From positions 1-64,000 of the forward strand of contig JYIN01000008.1 of the NCBI GenBank assembly GCA_002007405.1: 64,000 bases of DNA, written 5' to 3'. The position numbers and the translations under genes were made by a program. Shown here piece after piece: positions 29,007 to 38,381 of this stretch (its first letter is position 1; the number at the start of each line of letters is the position of its first letter). The notes under the pieces are model-generated. The model was not told the origin of the DNA and searched no databases. It saw only the letters and a program-made list of their open reading frames with translations. The DNA is from Gammaproteobacteria bacterium Gsub. GTDB lineage: Bacteria > Pseudomonadota > Gammaproteobacteria > PS1 > Pseudothioglobaceae.

Positions 29007-30046
29007 CAATCAAATATAACATCGGCAACTTTCCCTGCCCAGTCACTAAATTCGGCAATGGAAAAAATATCTTCACCGATGGCACGCTGCATATCTGATA
29101 CTAACATCACGCCAAGTTCTTTTTGTGGAAAATCACGCGCAAAATTAAGAATATTACCCCAAATTTTATTAGCGTTGGCATGGTTTTTAACACTAATCGC
29201 TCTACCGACTAAAGCACAACAGATGGCGTATTGCAAATCAATTGACTCTGGGATTGGAGTAACCTCACCAGCAACAATCAAATCAAGATCTGGCAAATCT
29301 TTAAGGTGTTCAATAAAAGTTGTTACTTCAAGACCTGCTGCCTCGCCGACACAAGCACTGGCAGCTTGACTAAATAAATCTAGATTATGGTCAAATTTTT
29401 GCAAAGCACGATGGGTAAACTCCCAAGTCCTAGGTGAGGGAAAGGCGTTAGGATTGTGCGCAAAATCAAATTCAAATAAACGCTCTGGACGATAACGCAA
29501 AAAACTAATAATACGCTCATCAATCTTATTTTTATACGCCCAAGCCACCCAATCGTCTAAATTAACATCTAGTTCATAATGAGAAAAACGATTCGCCAAT
29601 GGTGCAGGCATAGAATAAGTAACACCGCGGTCGCCCTGACGATTACCAGCAGCAAAAATTACCCAGCCATCAGGCATTTGGTAATCCCCCAAACGGCGAT
29701 CTAAAATTAACTGATATGCGGCGGCAGATACGGTGGGTGGCGCTGAAGTAATCTCATCCAAAAATAAAATCCCACGCTTACCATGACGCACCACATCGGG
29801 CAATAAAGACGGAATAGACCAATCCACCAATGCCCCATTTTTAAATGGAATACCGCGCAGGTCACTCGGCTCCATTTGCGACAGGCGAATATCAATCATT
29901 GCCACCTTATGCTGAGTTGCCACCTGCGCAATAATTTGTGATTTACCAATCCCCGGCGCCCCCCACAACATCACTGGCGTGTGATGCCCAAGGGTAACCG
30001 ATTTAAACTCTTGATTAAGAATTGCACTAACTTGCTGTGGACGCAT
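29006..30046 (-). CDS. MoxR family AAA+ ATPase
   Basis: 346 residues. Walker A GAPGIGKSQIIAQ near residues 30-42, a PSDLRGIPF loop, Walker B GILFLDEITSAPP, sensor 1 FAAGNRQGDRG and the arginine segment LANRFSHYEL. MoxR ATPases work with VWA proteins as chaperones that insert cofactors or remodel metalloenzymes. The VWA partner here is encoded two genes downstream. It is first in the operon; upstream lies the divergent ybeD with a 63-bp gap. Confidence 0.92.
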   Translation of the reverse strand: MRPQQVSAILNQEFKSVTLGHHTPVMLWGAPGIGKSQIIAQVATQHKVAMIDIRLSQMEPSDLRGIPFKNGALVDWSIPSLLPDVVRHGKRGILFLDEITSAPPTVSAAAYQLILDRRLGDYQMPDGWVIFAAGNRQGDRGVTYSMPAPLANRFSHYELDVNLDDWVAWAYKNKIDERIISFLRYRPERLFEFDFAHNPNAFPSPRTWEFTHRALQKFDHNLDLFSQAASACVGEAAGLEVTTFIEHLKDLPDLDLIVAGEVTPIPESIDLQYAICCALVGRAISVKNHANANKIWGNILNFARDFPQKELGVMLVSDMQRAIGEDIFSIAEFSDWAGKVADVIFD

Positions 30047-30109
30047 AAAAACTTGATAAAGATAAAAAGCGCTTATTCTACCGTAATAAAAAGTTAAAAT
30101 CTCTAAAGT

Positions 30110-30388
30110 ATGAATAACTCAAACTCCATCTCAGAAGAATTATTTAATTTTCCTTGCGATTATCCAATCAAAGTGATGGGGCAAGATTGTAAGGAGTTAA
30201 ATACCAATATTTGTGCTATTATTGAGCACCACACGGGCAAATTACACCCCAGCCAAATTAGTAGTAAAAAAAGTAGCCACGGCAGATACATCTCTTATAC
30301 AGTTAGAATCATTGCCACCAGTAAAATACAGCTTGATCATATTTATCAAGAATTAGAAAACAGCCCTTGGGTGGCTTATGTTCTATGA
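30110..30388 (+). CDS. ybeD: YbeD/DUF493 family protein
   Basis: 92 residues, a small ferredoxin-like fold with [12 protein letters not shown] near the N-terminus and [14 protein letters not shown] in the core, both DUF493 hallmarks. It is commonly encoded just before lipB, as here (4-base overlap). A role linked to lipoate synthesis is suspected from context only. Confidence 0.88.
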   Translation: MNNSNSISEELFNFPCDYPIKVMGQDCKELNTNICAIIEHHTGKLHPSQISSKKSSHGRYISYTVRIIATSKIQLDHIYQELENSPWVAYVL

Positions 30389-30990
30389 AAATTATCAATC
30401 TGGGTCTGGAAGATTTTTCACAGACTTGGAACAATATGAAAACTTTTACCGATACCCGTGATATTAACACCGAAGACGAACTGTGGGTTGTTGAGCATAA
30501 TCCAATATTTACTCAAGGCATCTCAATTAGAGAAAAATATCCATCAAGTATTGGCAATATTCCAGTTATTAAAACTGACCGCGGCGGGCAAATTACCTAT
30601 CATGGACCAGGGCAGATTGTGATTTATTGCCTGATTGATATTAAACGCCTAGGCATCGGGGTTAAAAAAATGGTATCTTTTATACAGTTCTCCATCATTG
30701 ATTTACTCGCTCGTTATCAGCTTAAATCACATTTAATCAAGGATGCACCTGGAGTGTATGTTGATAACGCTAAAATTGCCGCTTTAGGGTTAAAAGTCAA
30801 ACAAGGTAAAACTTACCACGGGTTAAGCCTCAATGTTGATATGGATTTATCGCCTTTTAAAAAAATTAACCCGTGTGGATACGATAATTTAAAAATCACC
30901 CAGCTGAGAGATTTAACGGATAATATCAAATTAGAAAATAGTGGCAACGAATTAACTCAGATTCTCACAGAATATGTTACAAACAGTTGA
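30385..30990 (+). CDS. lipB: Octanoyltransferase
   Basis: About 201 residues from the ATG at 30385, which overlaps the ybeD stop. It transfers octanoyl from ACP to the lipoyl domains of 2-oxoacid dehydrogenases and GcvH. Motifs: [36 protein letters not shown] (catalytic Lys region) and the acyl-thioester Cys in INPCGYDN. The GcvP system at 42.7 kb depends on this pathway through GcvH. Confidence 0.96.
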   Translation: MKIINLGLEDFSQTWNNMKTFTDTRDINTEDELWVVEHNPIFTQGISIREKYPSSIGNIPVIKTDRGGQITYHGPGQIVIYCLIDIKRLGIGVKKMVSFIQFSIIDLLARYQLKSHLIKDAPGVYVDNAKIAALGLKVKQGKTYHGLSLNVDMDLSPFKKINPCGYDNLKITQLRDLTDNIKLENSGNELTQILTEYVTNS

Positions 30991-31912
30991 AATCAAAGCC
31001 TTAAAGGGCGAATCTAAAATATCGCGTTTAAAAATTAAACCCGACCCAACGCGCCCAGCCTTAAGAAAGCCAAGCTGGATCCGTAGCAAACATCAGGCCA
31101 GTGCAAGATCTGAAAATTTAAAAAAAATTTTAAGAGAACAAAAACTCTTTACCGTTTGCGAAGAAGCCTCCTGCCCCAATTTGAGTGAATGTTTTAGCCA
31201 CGGCACTGCCTCATTTATGATTATGGGACAAATTTGCACGCGTCGCTGCCCATTTTGCGATGTTGCCCACGGAAAACCGCAGGCTTTGGATGCTCACGAA
31301 CCACAGCATTTAGCTGAGACCATTAAAAAAATGGGATTGCAATATGTCGTCATTACTTCAGTGGATAGAGATGATTTAGACGATGGTGGCGCAAGGCATT
31401 TTAAACAATGTATTGATAAAATTCGCCAAATCATACCACAAACTAAAATTGAGATATTAACCCCCGACTTTAGAGGCAGAGTTGAAAAAGCCTTAGAAGT
31501 TTTTAAAACTTGCCCACCCGATGTCTTTAACCACAATCTTGAAACCGTCCCCAGCCTCTACCCAAAAGTGCGTCCCGGCGCCGATTATCAACATTCCCTG
31601 CGGCTATTACAAACTTTCAAACACCAACACCCCAAAGTAACAACCAAATCTGGCTTAATGCTAGGCATTGGCGAGAGCCAAAAACAAGTTTTAAATGTCC
31701 TCCAAGATTTAAGAAAACATGGGGTGGACATGCTAACCCTAGGTCAATATCTACAGCCAAGCAAATACCATTTGTCGGTAGAGACTTACATTACCCCCGA
31801 ACAGTTTATCAATTACAAAACAATGGCTACCCAAATGGGTTTCTCCCAAGTTGCCAGTGCCCCTATGGTGCGCTCATCTTATCATGCTGATTTGCAGGCG
31901 GCTGGGTTATAA
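30974..31912 (+). CDS. lipA: Lipoyl synthase
   Basis: 312 residues. Radical-SAM enzyme inserting two sulfurs into the octanoyl chain. The auxiliary cluster motif is [12 protein letters not shown] and the radical-SAM motif CTRRCPFC. Further segments are [34 protein letters not shown] and the C-terminal [11 protein letters not shown] with the conserved Ser ligand region. The ATG at 30974 overlaps lipB by 17 bases. Confidence 0.97.
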   Translation: MLQTVEIKALKGESKISRLKIKPDPTRPALRKPSWIRSKHQASARSENLKKILREQKLFTVCEEASCPNLSECFSHGTASFMIMGQICTRRCPFCDVAHGKPQALDAHEPQHLAETIKKMGLQYVVITSVDRDDLDDGGARHFKQCIDKIRQIIPQTKIEILTPDFRGRVEKALEVFKTCPPDVFNHNLETVPSLYPKVRPGADYQHSLRLLQTFKHQHPKVTTKSGLMLGIGESQKQVLNVLQDLRKHGVDMLTLGQYLQPSKYHLSVETYITPEQFINYKTMATQMGFSQVASAPMVRSSYHADLQAAGL

Positions 31913-31962
31913 ATAAAAAACCCTCTGCTTTTAGTTTTACAACAAGCTTTGATTATTCACCA

Positions 31963-33930
31963 TCAATTATTACTATCACAAAGGTCATTTATTACACCAC
32001 TATTTGAGTATTCAAACGCCTCAGCATTGCCACAATTAACTGTGCCTGAGACTGATTGATTGACACTACCAGGAGCAACAGAGGATCCTTGTTCTGCTGC
32101 TTCGTAAGTGCTAAAGCTGAAGATTGCAAGATCGCCATTAATATCAGAATCTGCCTCACTAAAAAAGGAACTATTTTGATACATTTCTATATCACCATTG
32201 ACGATAGTGCCATTGTATAGAGATAGATTGCTATTACCAAAAATTTCAAAATTAGCTGGCATTGTGCCACCATTTTCATTTACAAAAGAAGATTGCAGCT
32301 CAATATTAATATTTATATTGCCCCCACTGGGATGAGAAAATTCAACGGCATAAGGAGATAATTGATTTGCCTCGTCTGACACAATCAATAATGAATTTTC
32401 CTCAATGTCAATATCTTCTGTGGCAACACTAATTGCATTTTCACTACGAGGAATTAATAACATATTGGATGATGCACAAACCTCAATCTCACTAAATGAT
32501 GTATCAATGGCAACTTGTTGAGCAATAAAAGAAGAATTAAAACACACTTCTAAATCACCAGTGATTTGATTACCGGTGCCATCTTGTTCAAAACGCGTTT
32601 GTTCAAATGTAGATTTCACTATGCTTAATGAGTTAATGATGTTATCAGCCCCTCTGAGCGAGATAGCAACCCCATTTATCGCCGCCAAGCCATAATCATC
32701 ATTGGCATTTGCTGCAGCATTAAGGGTATTGCCTGATTTTAAAACAACACTGGAATTAACCGAAGCAAAAATACCCGAACCACAAAATGGATTATTACAA
32801 GTCCCATTGCCACTACCATCAATACCAACAGTACCATCAGTATTAATCGTGATATCCGATAAAATTGCCACCGAATTATTAAACAGACGCATACCATAAT
32901 TATGTCCATTCAAATCAACATTAATTAACCGTACCCTACTGTTATTGCCTATTCTCATTGCATGAAAATTTAAACCAGCATTGATCGTTAAATCTTTCAA
33001 GGTAAAACGCCTATCCCGAGTCTCAAAGGCTCCAGACATACCATTGCCGCCAGTATTAGGCTGTCTTTGTACTAAACCTACTGGATTGATTGAGGTATAT
33101 TGATAATTCTCATTTTCTGCACTACTAAAACCAGTAGCGTTACCTTGAATAATGTTAGTATTTTTATTGCCAGACCCACCTGAACCTTGGATGGTAATGC
33201 CATCACGGCGCAAATAAATATCATCAATACAAGTACCAGTTATTTCAATGACCACCTTGCCATGTAAAGGTGAGGTTTCAATCGCTGCTTGTAAAGATTC
33301 TCCACTACTACAATCAACGCTAATAATTGGATTATCTGCGCTACTAACAGTAACTGCGGCAGTGTTAGAGCCGCCAATAGATACTTGATTTACGAAGTTA
33401 GTTATTGCTGTTGCTGATGCTCGTAAATTATCAATTGCATCGGCATTGGTCGCTATATTGCTTGTATTGGTTTGAATATCATCAACTGTTGCTGTTGCTG
33501 ATGCTCGTAAATTATCAATTGCATCGGCATTGGTCGTTATATTGCTTGTATTGGTTTGAATATCATCAACTGTTGCTGTTACTGAGGTTTGTAAGGTGTT
33601 AATTGCTGTTGTATTGTTTGTAACATTACCTGTATTGGTTTGAATATCATCAACTGTTGCTGTTGCTGATGCTCGTAAATTAACAATTGCATCGGCATTG
33701 GTCGTTATATTACCTGTGTTGACACTAATGCTATTGGTATTAGTAGCAATCCGGCTATCATTATCATCCACCGCATTTTTTACATTTGTAAAATTTGCAT
33801 TCACATCATCGGCCACCGCTGGGGTGTTTGCCACAAAAGTGTTTAGAGTGGTTACACTACCCGCCCAAACCATACCACTTATAAATAGAATAAACGCCAG
33901 TATGGTAGTGGCTTTAGTTAACTGTTTCAT
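31963..33930 (-). CDS. Exported repeat protein: coiled-coil stalk plus beta-helix
   Basis: 655 residues. Signal peptide 1-23 (ending VWAG). A helical stalk of 28-residue repeats (about 60-180; TATVDDIQTNT, then NADAIDNLRASA) fits four heptads each and recalls trimeric autotransporter or tail-fibre stalks. Residues about 210-640 are Ser/Asn/Gly-rich with a pectate-lyase-like right-handed beta-helix pattern (repeated short strands such as RVRLINVDLNG, AILSDITINT, SIVKSTFEQT). There is no C-terminal membrane anchor. Probably secreted or surface-located, with adhesion or glycan binding inferred only. It lies directly downstream of the large lipoprotein gene on the same strand. Confidence 0.75.
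   Translation of the reverse strand: MKQLTKATTILAFILFISGMVWAGSVTTLNTFVANTPAVADDVNANFTNVKNAVDDNDSRIATNTNSISVNTGNITTNADAIVNLRASATATVDDIQTNTGNVTNNTTAINTLQTSVTATVDDIQTNTSNITTNADAIDNLRASATATVDDIQTNTSNIATNADAIDNLRASATAITNFVNQVSIGGSNTAAVTVSSADNPIISVDCSSGESLQAAIETSPLHGKVVIEITGTCIDDIYLRRDGITIQGSGGSGNKNTNIIQGNATGFSSAENENYQYTSINPVGLVQRQPNTGGNGMSGAFETRDRRFTLKDLTINAGLNFHAMRIGNNSRVRLINVDLNGHNYGMRLFNNSVAILSDITINTDGTVGIDGSGNGTCNNPFCGSGIFASVNSSVVLKSGNTLNAAANANDDYGLAAINGVAISLRGADNIINSLSIVKSTFEQTRFEQDGTGNQITGDLEVCFNSSFIAQQVAIDTSFSEIEVCASSNMLLIPRSENAISVATEDIDIEENSLLIVSDEANQLSPYAVEFSHPSGGNININIELQSSFVNENGGTMPANFEIFGNSNLSLYNGTIVNGDIEMYQNSSFFSEADSDINGDLAIFSFSTYEAAEQGSSVAPGSVNQSVSGTVNCGNAEAFEYSNSGVINDLCDSNN
33405..33740 (-). 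repeat. 84-bp tandem repeats coding a coiled-coil stalk
   Basis: The landmark TGCTCGTAAATTA (or TAACA) recurs at 33418, 33502 and 33670, and a diverged copy sits at about 33586, giving four units of exactly 84 bp (28 codons). Units 33418 and 33502 are near-identical. Eighty-four bases equals four heptads, so expansion or contraction keeps the coiled-coil register. Confidence 0.85.
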
Positions 33931-33978
33931 TGTTATCCTCCTAGTTGTTAAATTTAAGTTGTCACTGTTTTATATGCT

Positions 33979-36900
33979 CTATTCTTGTGCCTGCCAAGTA
34001 CTCCCGTCATTCCACATAAATTGCCCCCAAATCGCACCTGATGCCGGTGTGTCACTTACTGTAATAGTAAAGGCAGGCAGGGAAGATTTAACGCCATTAG
34101 CCACAACACTAACGATAATATTACTAAAAACCCCAGTACTACTTGGAATGCCGCTAAATGCACCAGTATCAGAATTAAAATTTGCCCAACTAGGCTTGTT
34201 CTGAATCTCAAAACTCAAGGAATCACCGTCAATATCGGCGGCATCTGCTAGGGTAAATGTATAAGTTGTACCAACCGTGGCACCTGTAATTGGACTAGCA
34301 CTAATCGTTGGGGCATCATCAACAGGGTTAATGGTAATATTCACAATAATCGTATCAATACCGCCATTATTATCCGCTACTTGAAGAGTGAAACTATCTG
34401 TGCCATTATAGTTGGTATTAGGTGTATAAGTGATAGTAGGGGTATTGCCAGTGCCACTGACAACAGCGTTGCCATTAGTGGCATCAGTAGTTAGAGACCA
34501 GCTGAGTGTGTCGCCAATATCTTCATCAGTTGCGCTAATGGTTGGAGCAACAAAGGCAGTTGGGGTAGCATCTTCATCCATAGTGATAGTAACACTATTG
34601 CCTTGGGTAATAATTGGGGCATCATTAGTATTATTAACAGTGATGATAAAAGATTGTTGAATACTGGTACTGACATCACTAACTTGACTGGTACTGACAT
34701 CATCACTAACTTGAATAGTAACGCTATGCGTGCCAACATCACTATTTGTTGGTGTACCCGAAAGAACTACATCACTAAAACCCAACCAAGTAGGGATATT
34801 TATTACACTAAAATATAGGTCGTCTCCATCTATATCAGTGGCAGTGGCTGAATAACTATAGAGAACATCCTCAGTGGCAGTGGTTTTACCATTGGAGGTA
34901 AAAATTGGGATATCGTTCACTGGATTTATCTCTATGTTAATCACCACTTCAGCCCTGCCACCACTATTATCTACCACGAGCGCAGTGAAACTATCTGTGC
35001 CATTATAGTTGGTATCAGGTGTATAAGTGATAGTAGGGGTATTGCCAGTGCCACTGACAGTGGCAGTACCAAAGTTGGCATTTGTAGCCAATGACCAAGT
35101 TAAAGCACCCCCCATGTCGCTGGCACTAACATTGACATTAAAACTTGTAGCGTCGTCCTCATCTACTGTGGCAGCAACTGGGCTAATAACCATAGGGTTA
35201 AGATTGACAGTGAGTAGATAAGAATCACTGGCTGCTTCGCATTTATCGCTCTCAGTAGTACTGGCAGTAATGGTTGTAGTGCCAGAATCAACAACACTAA
35301 TTTCATCTGTGCTGGGTTGAATTGTAGCAGTGGAGGTGTTACTGGAAGTGTAGGTAATTGTGCCCTCACATGCGGCGGGTTGAATTGTAGCAATTTGTGC
35401 CGTGACAGTTGAACCTATATCACCACTAATAAATCGATTATTTCCTGCATCAATATTAGGCTTCGCCAAACGGGTGGTTATATCTGTTGTCTTATCCCCT
35501 CCTGTTGAATCACAAAAGTCATCCACATTAACAGTTATTTGGGTGCCGGCTGTGGTAGTAACCGTTAAAGTTCCGCTAAAACCTGCTGGAATATATTGAA
35601 ACGCAATAAACCCACCCCTATTAAACTGTCGTGTCTCATCAATATCAGCATCTGGGACTAATAAATTGAAACGATACGGAGTGAAATCAGCCCTATCTAA
35701 CGCATCTTTTAAATTAAATCTTGAGGTGCAGCTAGTTGAATAAAACCAATCCAAATTATAATACGACAAATGGGTTGCTGAATAAACTACATCATATAGG
35801 CCATCTGAGGTATCACTATCAACCACCTCTCCCTCAGATTCATAAGTCCATTTGCCTGTATCTTCATCATAACTCCAAATGGGCACCATATCACCTATAT
35901 TCACCATCTCGCCTTCGCCATCTTTGATGTCCTGTGGAAACTGCATTGCCACTTTAATAGGCTGGCTAAAATTGCGCACTTTATTACCATCTCCATCAGT
36001 AATGGTAATTGCAGCAAAGCTTGCGGATTTGAAACTAATTGGCATCTCACCAGTTTGACTCTGCCCATCAATCGTTAGACCATCTACTTGTGCAACCACA
36101 TTCAAGCCACCCGGATAAGCAGCCAAAGCTCGGGGCATAGTTGGGTCAAAATTAGTAACTCTCAACACAGTTGCTGCAACAGTATTGCCTTGTCTATCAG
36201 TGAACATTGTGTCTGGTGGAATGGTTACTTCAACTGTAGGGCTGCCAGCTTGTGCTGTTATTGTAAGTGTTTCATTAACCATTCCTGTACTCATTTGCCC
36301 ACTGATATCCTGTTCAGAGACCATTATGCCTATGCCTGGTGCATTTAGTTGGGTGCTAACTAAGTTTAAATTTATTTCATAAATTCTTTGCTGTTTTGAT
36401 AAGATTACTGAAGATCCAGAGTCTATATAGCCATCTGCCTTAGTGATTATGACCAATTCTTGGTCGTTACTTGGATCATTAATTAAAAAAACAGTGGCAG
36501 TTTTGGTAATGCTGTCTATGATCATTTGATTTATTTGCTTGCCCGTGTTATCAATAACAGCCGCACCTGTAAAAGTTAGAGTGACTGGCGTGTCAATCGT
36601 AGCAGCAGAATTCGCATTAGTCAGATCGATAAAAACACCATACATATTGCTGCGTAAATGTGAAATGGCTTGGTTTTCATCAACCAAAGACACGCCTGCA
36701 ATTTGGGCTAAAGTATCTAAAGCATCATCATCATCAAAATTAAGACCATCGTCTGTAAATTTATCAGCAACATCGGGGCTAATATCAATGGTGCTGGTGA
36801 TCGTGCCGTCATCATCTAAGGATTGTAACAATCTAGCTATTTTAACAACGGTATTATCAGTAAAATTATCTCTCTTGACACCAGCAAGATCCTGGGGGAA

Positions 36901-37179
36901 AATTTTATTATCAGCAGGAAAAGTCTTCATGATGGTGCCTAACTCCAGAGATCCTATTTTGAAAGTAACGGGAGTATTTTGACAATTAAATTCACCCCCA
37001 TTTTTGGTGATTTTGGTGATGCCATCACAAGTATAACTCACACCATTAATCGGTGAATCAGTAAGAATTCTAGTGACGCCCTGATTATTGTCTGCAGAAC
37101 CAGTTGTAGAATTACAGGAAGTTAATAAAATAGTGAACAATAAAATCAATAATAATTTAAATTCAATTTGTGCAAACAT
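33979..37179 (-). CDS. Large lipoprotein with tandem cadherin/Ig-like domains
   Basis: 1066 residues. Lipoprotein signal with lipobox LTSC (acylated Cys22). The central region (about 30-570) is beta-rich with acidic calcium-type motifs. Residues about 575-665 form a Big-type Ig domain (SSNTSTATIQPS). Two cadherin-like modules (about 665-755 and 860-955, each with VSGTGNTPTITYTP and TNYNGTDSF) alternate with two He-PIG-type Ig domains (about 755-855 and 960-1045). The C-terminus ends IWGQFMWNDGSTWQAQE. Likely outer-membrane anchored and surface exposed. Near-identical 70-bp DNA copies within it point to recent domain duplication. Confidence 0.8.
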   Translation of the reverse strand: MFAQIEFKLLLILLFTILLTSCNSTTGSADNNQGVTRILTDSPINGVSYTCDGITKITKNGGEFNCQNTPVTFKIGSLELGTIMKTFPADNKIFPQDLAGVKRDNFTDNTVVKIARLLQSLDDDGTITSTIDISPDVADKFTDDGLNFDDDDALDTLAQIAGVSLVDENQAISHLRSNMYGVFIDLTNANSAATIDTPVTLTFTGAAVIDNTGKQINQMIIDSITKTATVFLINDPSNDQELVIITKADGYIDSGSSVILSKQQRIYEINLNLVSTQLNAPGIGIMVSEQDISGQMSTGMVNETLTITAQAGSPTVEVTIPPDTMFTDRQGNTVAATVLRVTNFDPTMPRALAAYPGGLNVVAQVDGLTIDGQSQTGEMPISFKSASFAAITITDGDGNKVRNFSQPIKVAMQFPQDIKDGEGEMVNIGDMVPIWSYDEDTGKWTYESEGEVVDSDTSDGLYDVVYSATHLSYYNLDWFYSTSCTSRFNLKDALDRADFTPYRFNLLVPDADIDETRQFNRGGFIAFQYIPAGFSGTLTVTTTAGTQITVNVDDFCDSTGGDKTTDITTRLAKPNIDAGNNRFISGDIGSTVTAQIATIQPAACEGTITYTSSNTSTATIQPSTDEISVVDSGTTTITASTTESDKCEAASDSYLLTVNLNPMVISPVAATVDEDDATSFNVNVSASDMGGALTWSLATNANFGTATVSGTGNTPTITYTPDTNYNGTDSFTALVVDNSGGRAEVVINIEINPVNDIPIFTSNGKTTATEDVLYSYSATATDIDGDDLYFSVINIPTWLGFSDVVLSGTPTNSDVGTHSVTIQVSDDVSTSQVSDVSTSIQQSFIITVNNTNDAPIITQGNSVTITMDEDATPTAFVAPTISATDEDIGDTLSWSLTTDATNGNAVVSGTGNTPTITYTPNTNYNGTDSFTLQVADNNGGIDTIIVNITINPVDDAPTISASPITGATVGTTYTFTLADAADIDGDSLSFEIQNKPSWANFNSDTGAFSGIPSSTGVFSNIIVSVVANGVKSSLPAFTITVSDTPASGAIWGQFMWNDGSTWQAQE
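34391..35058 (-). repeat. Near-identical cadherin-like segments about 600 bp apart
   Basis: About 70 bases around 34390-34460 (encoding SGTGNTPTITYTP then TNYNGTDSF) recur almost unchanged around 34987-35057. The flanking parts of the modules differ much more, so the core strands look homogenised or recently duplicated. Confidence 0.75.
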
Positions 37180-37298
37180 GTCTTGACTTCCTCAACTAAC
37201 TACCGACTTATATGATTAAATGTAAAATACCTATCGGCTATTTTAACTTACCTTTACTGATTTGTCAAGTATAAATAACATCAATCTTAATTTGATAG

Positions 37299-37628
37299 TT
37301 ATTCAGTTATTCCAACTATATACACCAGCGCATCAGAAGTGCTCGTCTTAGCCGCGGTTTGTCGCAATCACAACTAGCACAATTATTAACTGTGAGTCGT
37401 AGTGCCGTCAGCCAGTAGGAGTCGGTTGAAAACTCATCCCCCAGCACTCAACATCTACTGCAAATATCAAAAATATTAGGGGTGAATTTTGAATGGCTGG
37501 CAACAGGTGGTAATACAAGTCAAAAAGACATTGTAGAAATTATTGATAAACCTGAATTTAGTGCCGAAGAATTAGAGATTTTAGAAACAATTAACACATG
37601 CCAGTCGGTAAAAAAAGAGCTTTATTGA
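37299..37628 (+). pseudogene. Broken XRE-family HTH regulator
   Basis: Reading codons from 37299 gives RIRSARLSRGLSQSQLAQLL, then TVSRSAVSQ, a stop TAG at 37416-37418, then ESVENSSPSTQHLLQISKIL, GVNFEWLATGG and a C-terminal acidic tail to TGA at 37628. The XRE helix-turn-helix normally continues SAVSQWE, so a single TGG to TAG change explains the stop. No ATG is found at the expected start either. The gene is therefore inactive unless read through. It is probably a former phage-type or SOS-like repressor homologue. It sits between the lipoprotein gene and efp. Confidence 0.85.
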
Positions 37629-37817
37629 CTTTTTTAAAATATGAAATAGTCTCGCATAATTGTGAATGATCAAAAAAACCCGCCCCTATTTAGCAATTTC
37701 ATTGCTGTAAGCAAAGCTACGCCCACAACCTTAAAGACCTAGCCGTACTCTTGATAGAGTTTAAATTTTTGCCTGCGGATAAAAATTGCGTAAAATGGGG
37801 GGTTTTTTGAGGGAAAT

Positions 37818-38381
37818 ATGGCAAATTACGCAACCAGCCAATTTAAAAACGGCTTGAAATTAATGCTTGAGGGTAACCCTTGTGAGATTTTGAATAATGA
37901 GATTGTCAAACCTGGCAAAGGTCAAGCGTTTAACCGGGTTAAATTTCTCGATTTAATCACTGGGAAAATTTTGGAAAAAACTTTTAAATCTGGCGAATCT
38001 TTAGTGGCCGCTGATGTGATGGAACTGGACCTGCAATATCTTTACAATGACGGCAATACATGGCATTTTATGCACCCAGAATCGTTTGAACAATACGCTA
38101 TTGACGAGGGCATTATAAGCGATGCTAAAGGCTATTTGGTGGAACAAGATATGTGTGTGGTTATCCTTTGGAATAATAACCCCATCTGTGTTACCCCGCC
38201 TAATCATGTGGTGCTTGAAGTGGTGGATACCGACCCTGGATTAAAAGGCGATACCGCAGGCACAGGTGGCAAACCAGCCACTATGAATACTGGCATTGTA
38301 ACTCAAGTGCCATTATTTATTAATATTGGTGATAAAGTCAAAATAAATACACGCAATAATGAATACACGGGCAGGGCTTAA
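37818..38381 (+). CDS. efp: Elongation factor P
   Basis: 187 residues, family length. It rescues ribosomes stalled at polyproline stretches. The N-terminal KOW-like domain carries the modification loop KPGKGQAF with Lys34 as the site of beta-lysylation, and the C-terminal OB domain ends [13 protein letters not shown]. The ribosome site is GAGGGAAAT. It overlaps the lysyl-ligase gene epmA by 23 bases, so enzyme and substrate are cotranslated. EpmB, also needed for beta-lysine, is not in the window. Confidence 0.97.
   Translation: MANYATSQFKNGLKLMLEGNPCEILNNEIVKPGKGQAFNRVKFLDLITGKILEKTFKSGESLVAADVMELDLQYLYNDGNTWHFMHPESFEQYAIDEGIISDAKGYLVEQDMCVVILWNNNPICVTPPNHVVLEVVDTDPGLKGDTAGTGGKPATMNTGIVTQVPLFINIGDKVKINTRNNEYTGRA

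Noticed and set aside
26071-30046. Reading the MoxR/VWA operon as an anti-phage defence locus
   Set aside because: MoxR-VWA pairs also occur in metalloenzyme activation, and NnrS and the hemerythrin domain point to NO/O2 biology; no nuclease or other effector is present.
33405-33602. Plus-strand ORF with a visible internal repeat opposite the 655-residue surface protein
   Set aside because: It is the antisense reading of the 84-bp coding repeats; the composition makes no sense as a protein and it has no ribosome site.
33405-33740. Regular repeats as a possible CRISPR array
   Set aside because: The units are contiguous, in frame with the coding sequence and have no unique spacers.
34430-36982. 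Several plus-strand ORFs opposite the large lipoprotein
   Set aside because: They are shadows caused by the Thr/Ser/Asp-rich codon pattern of the real gene; none has a domain or ribosome site.
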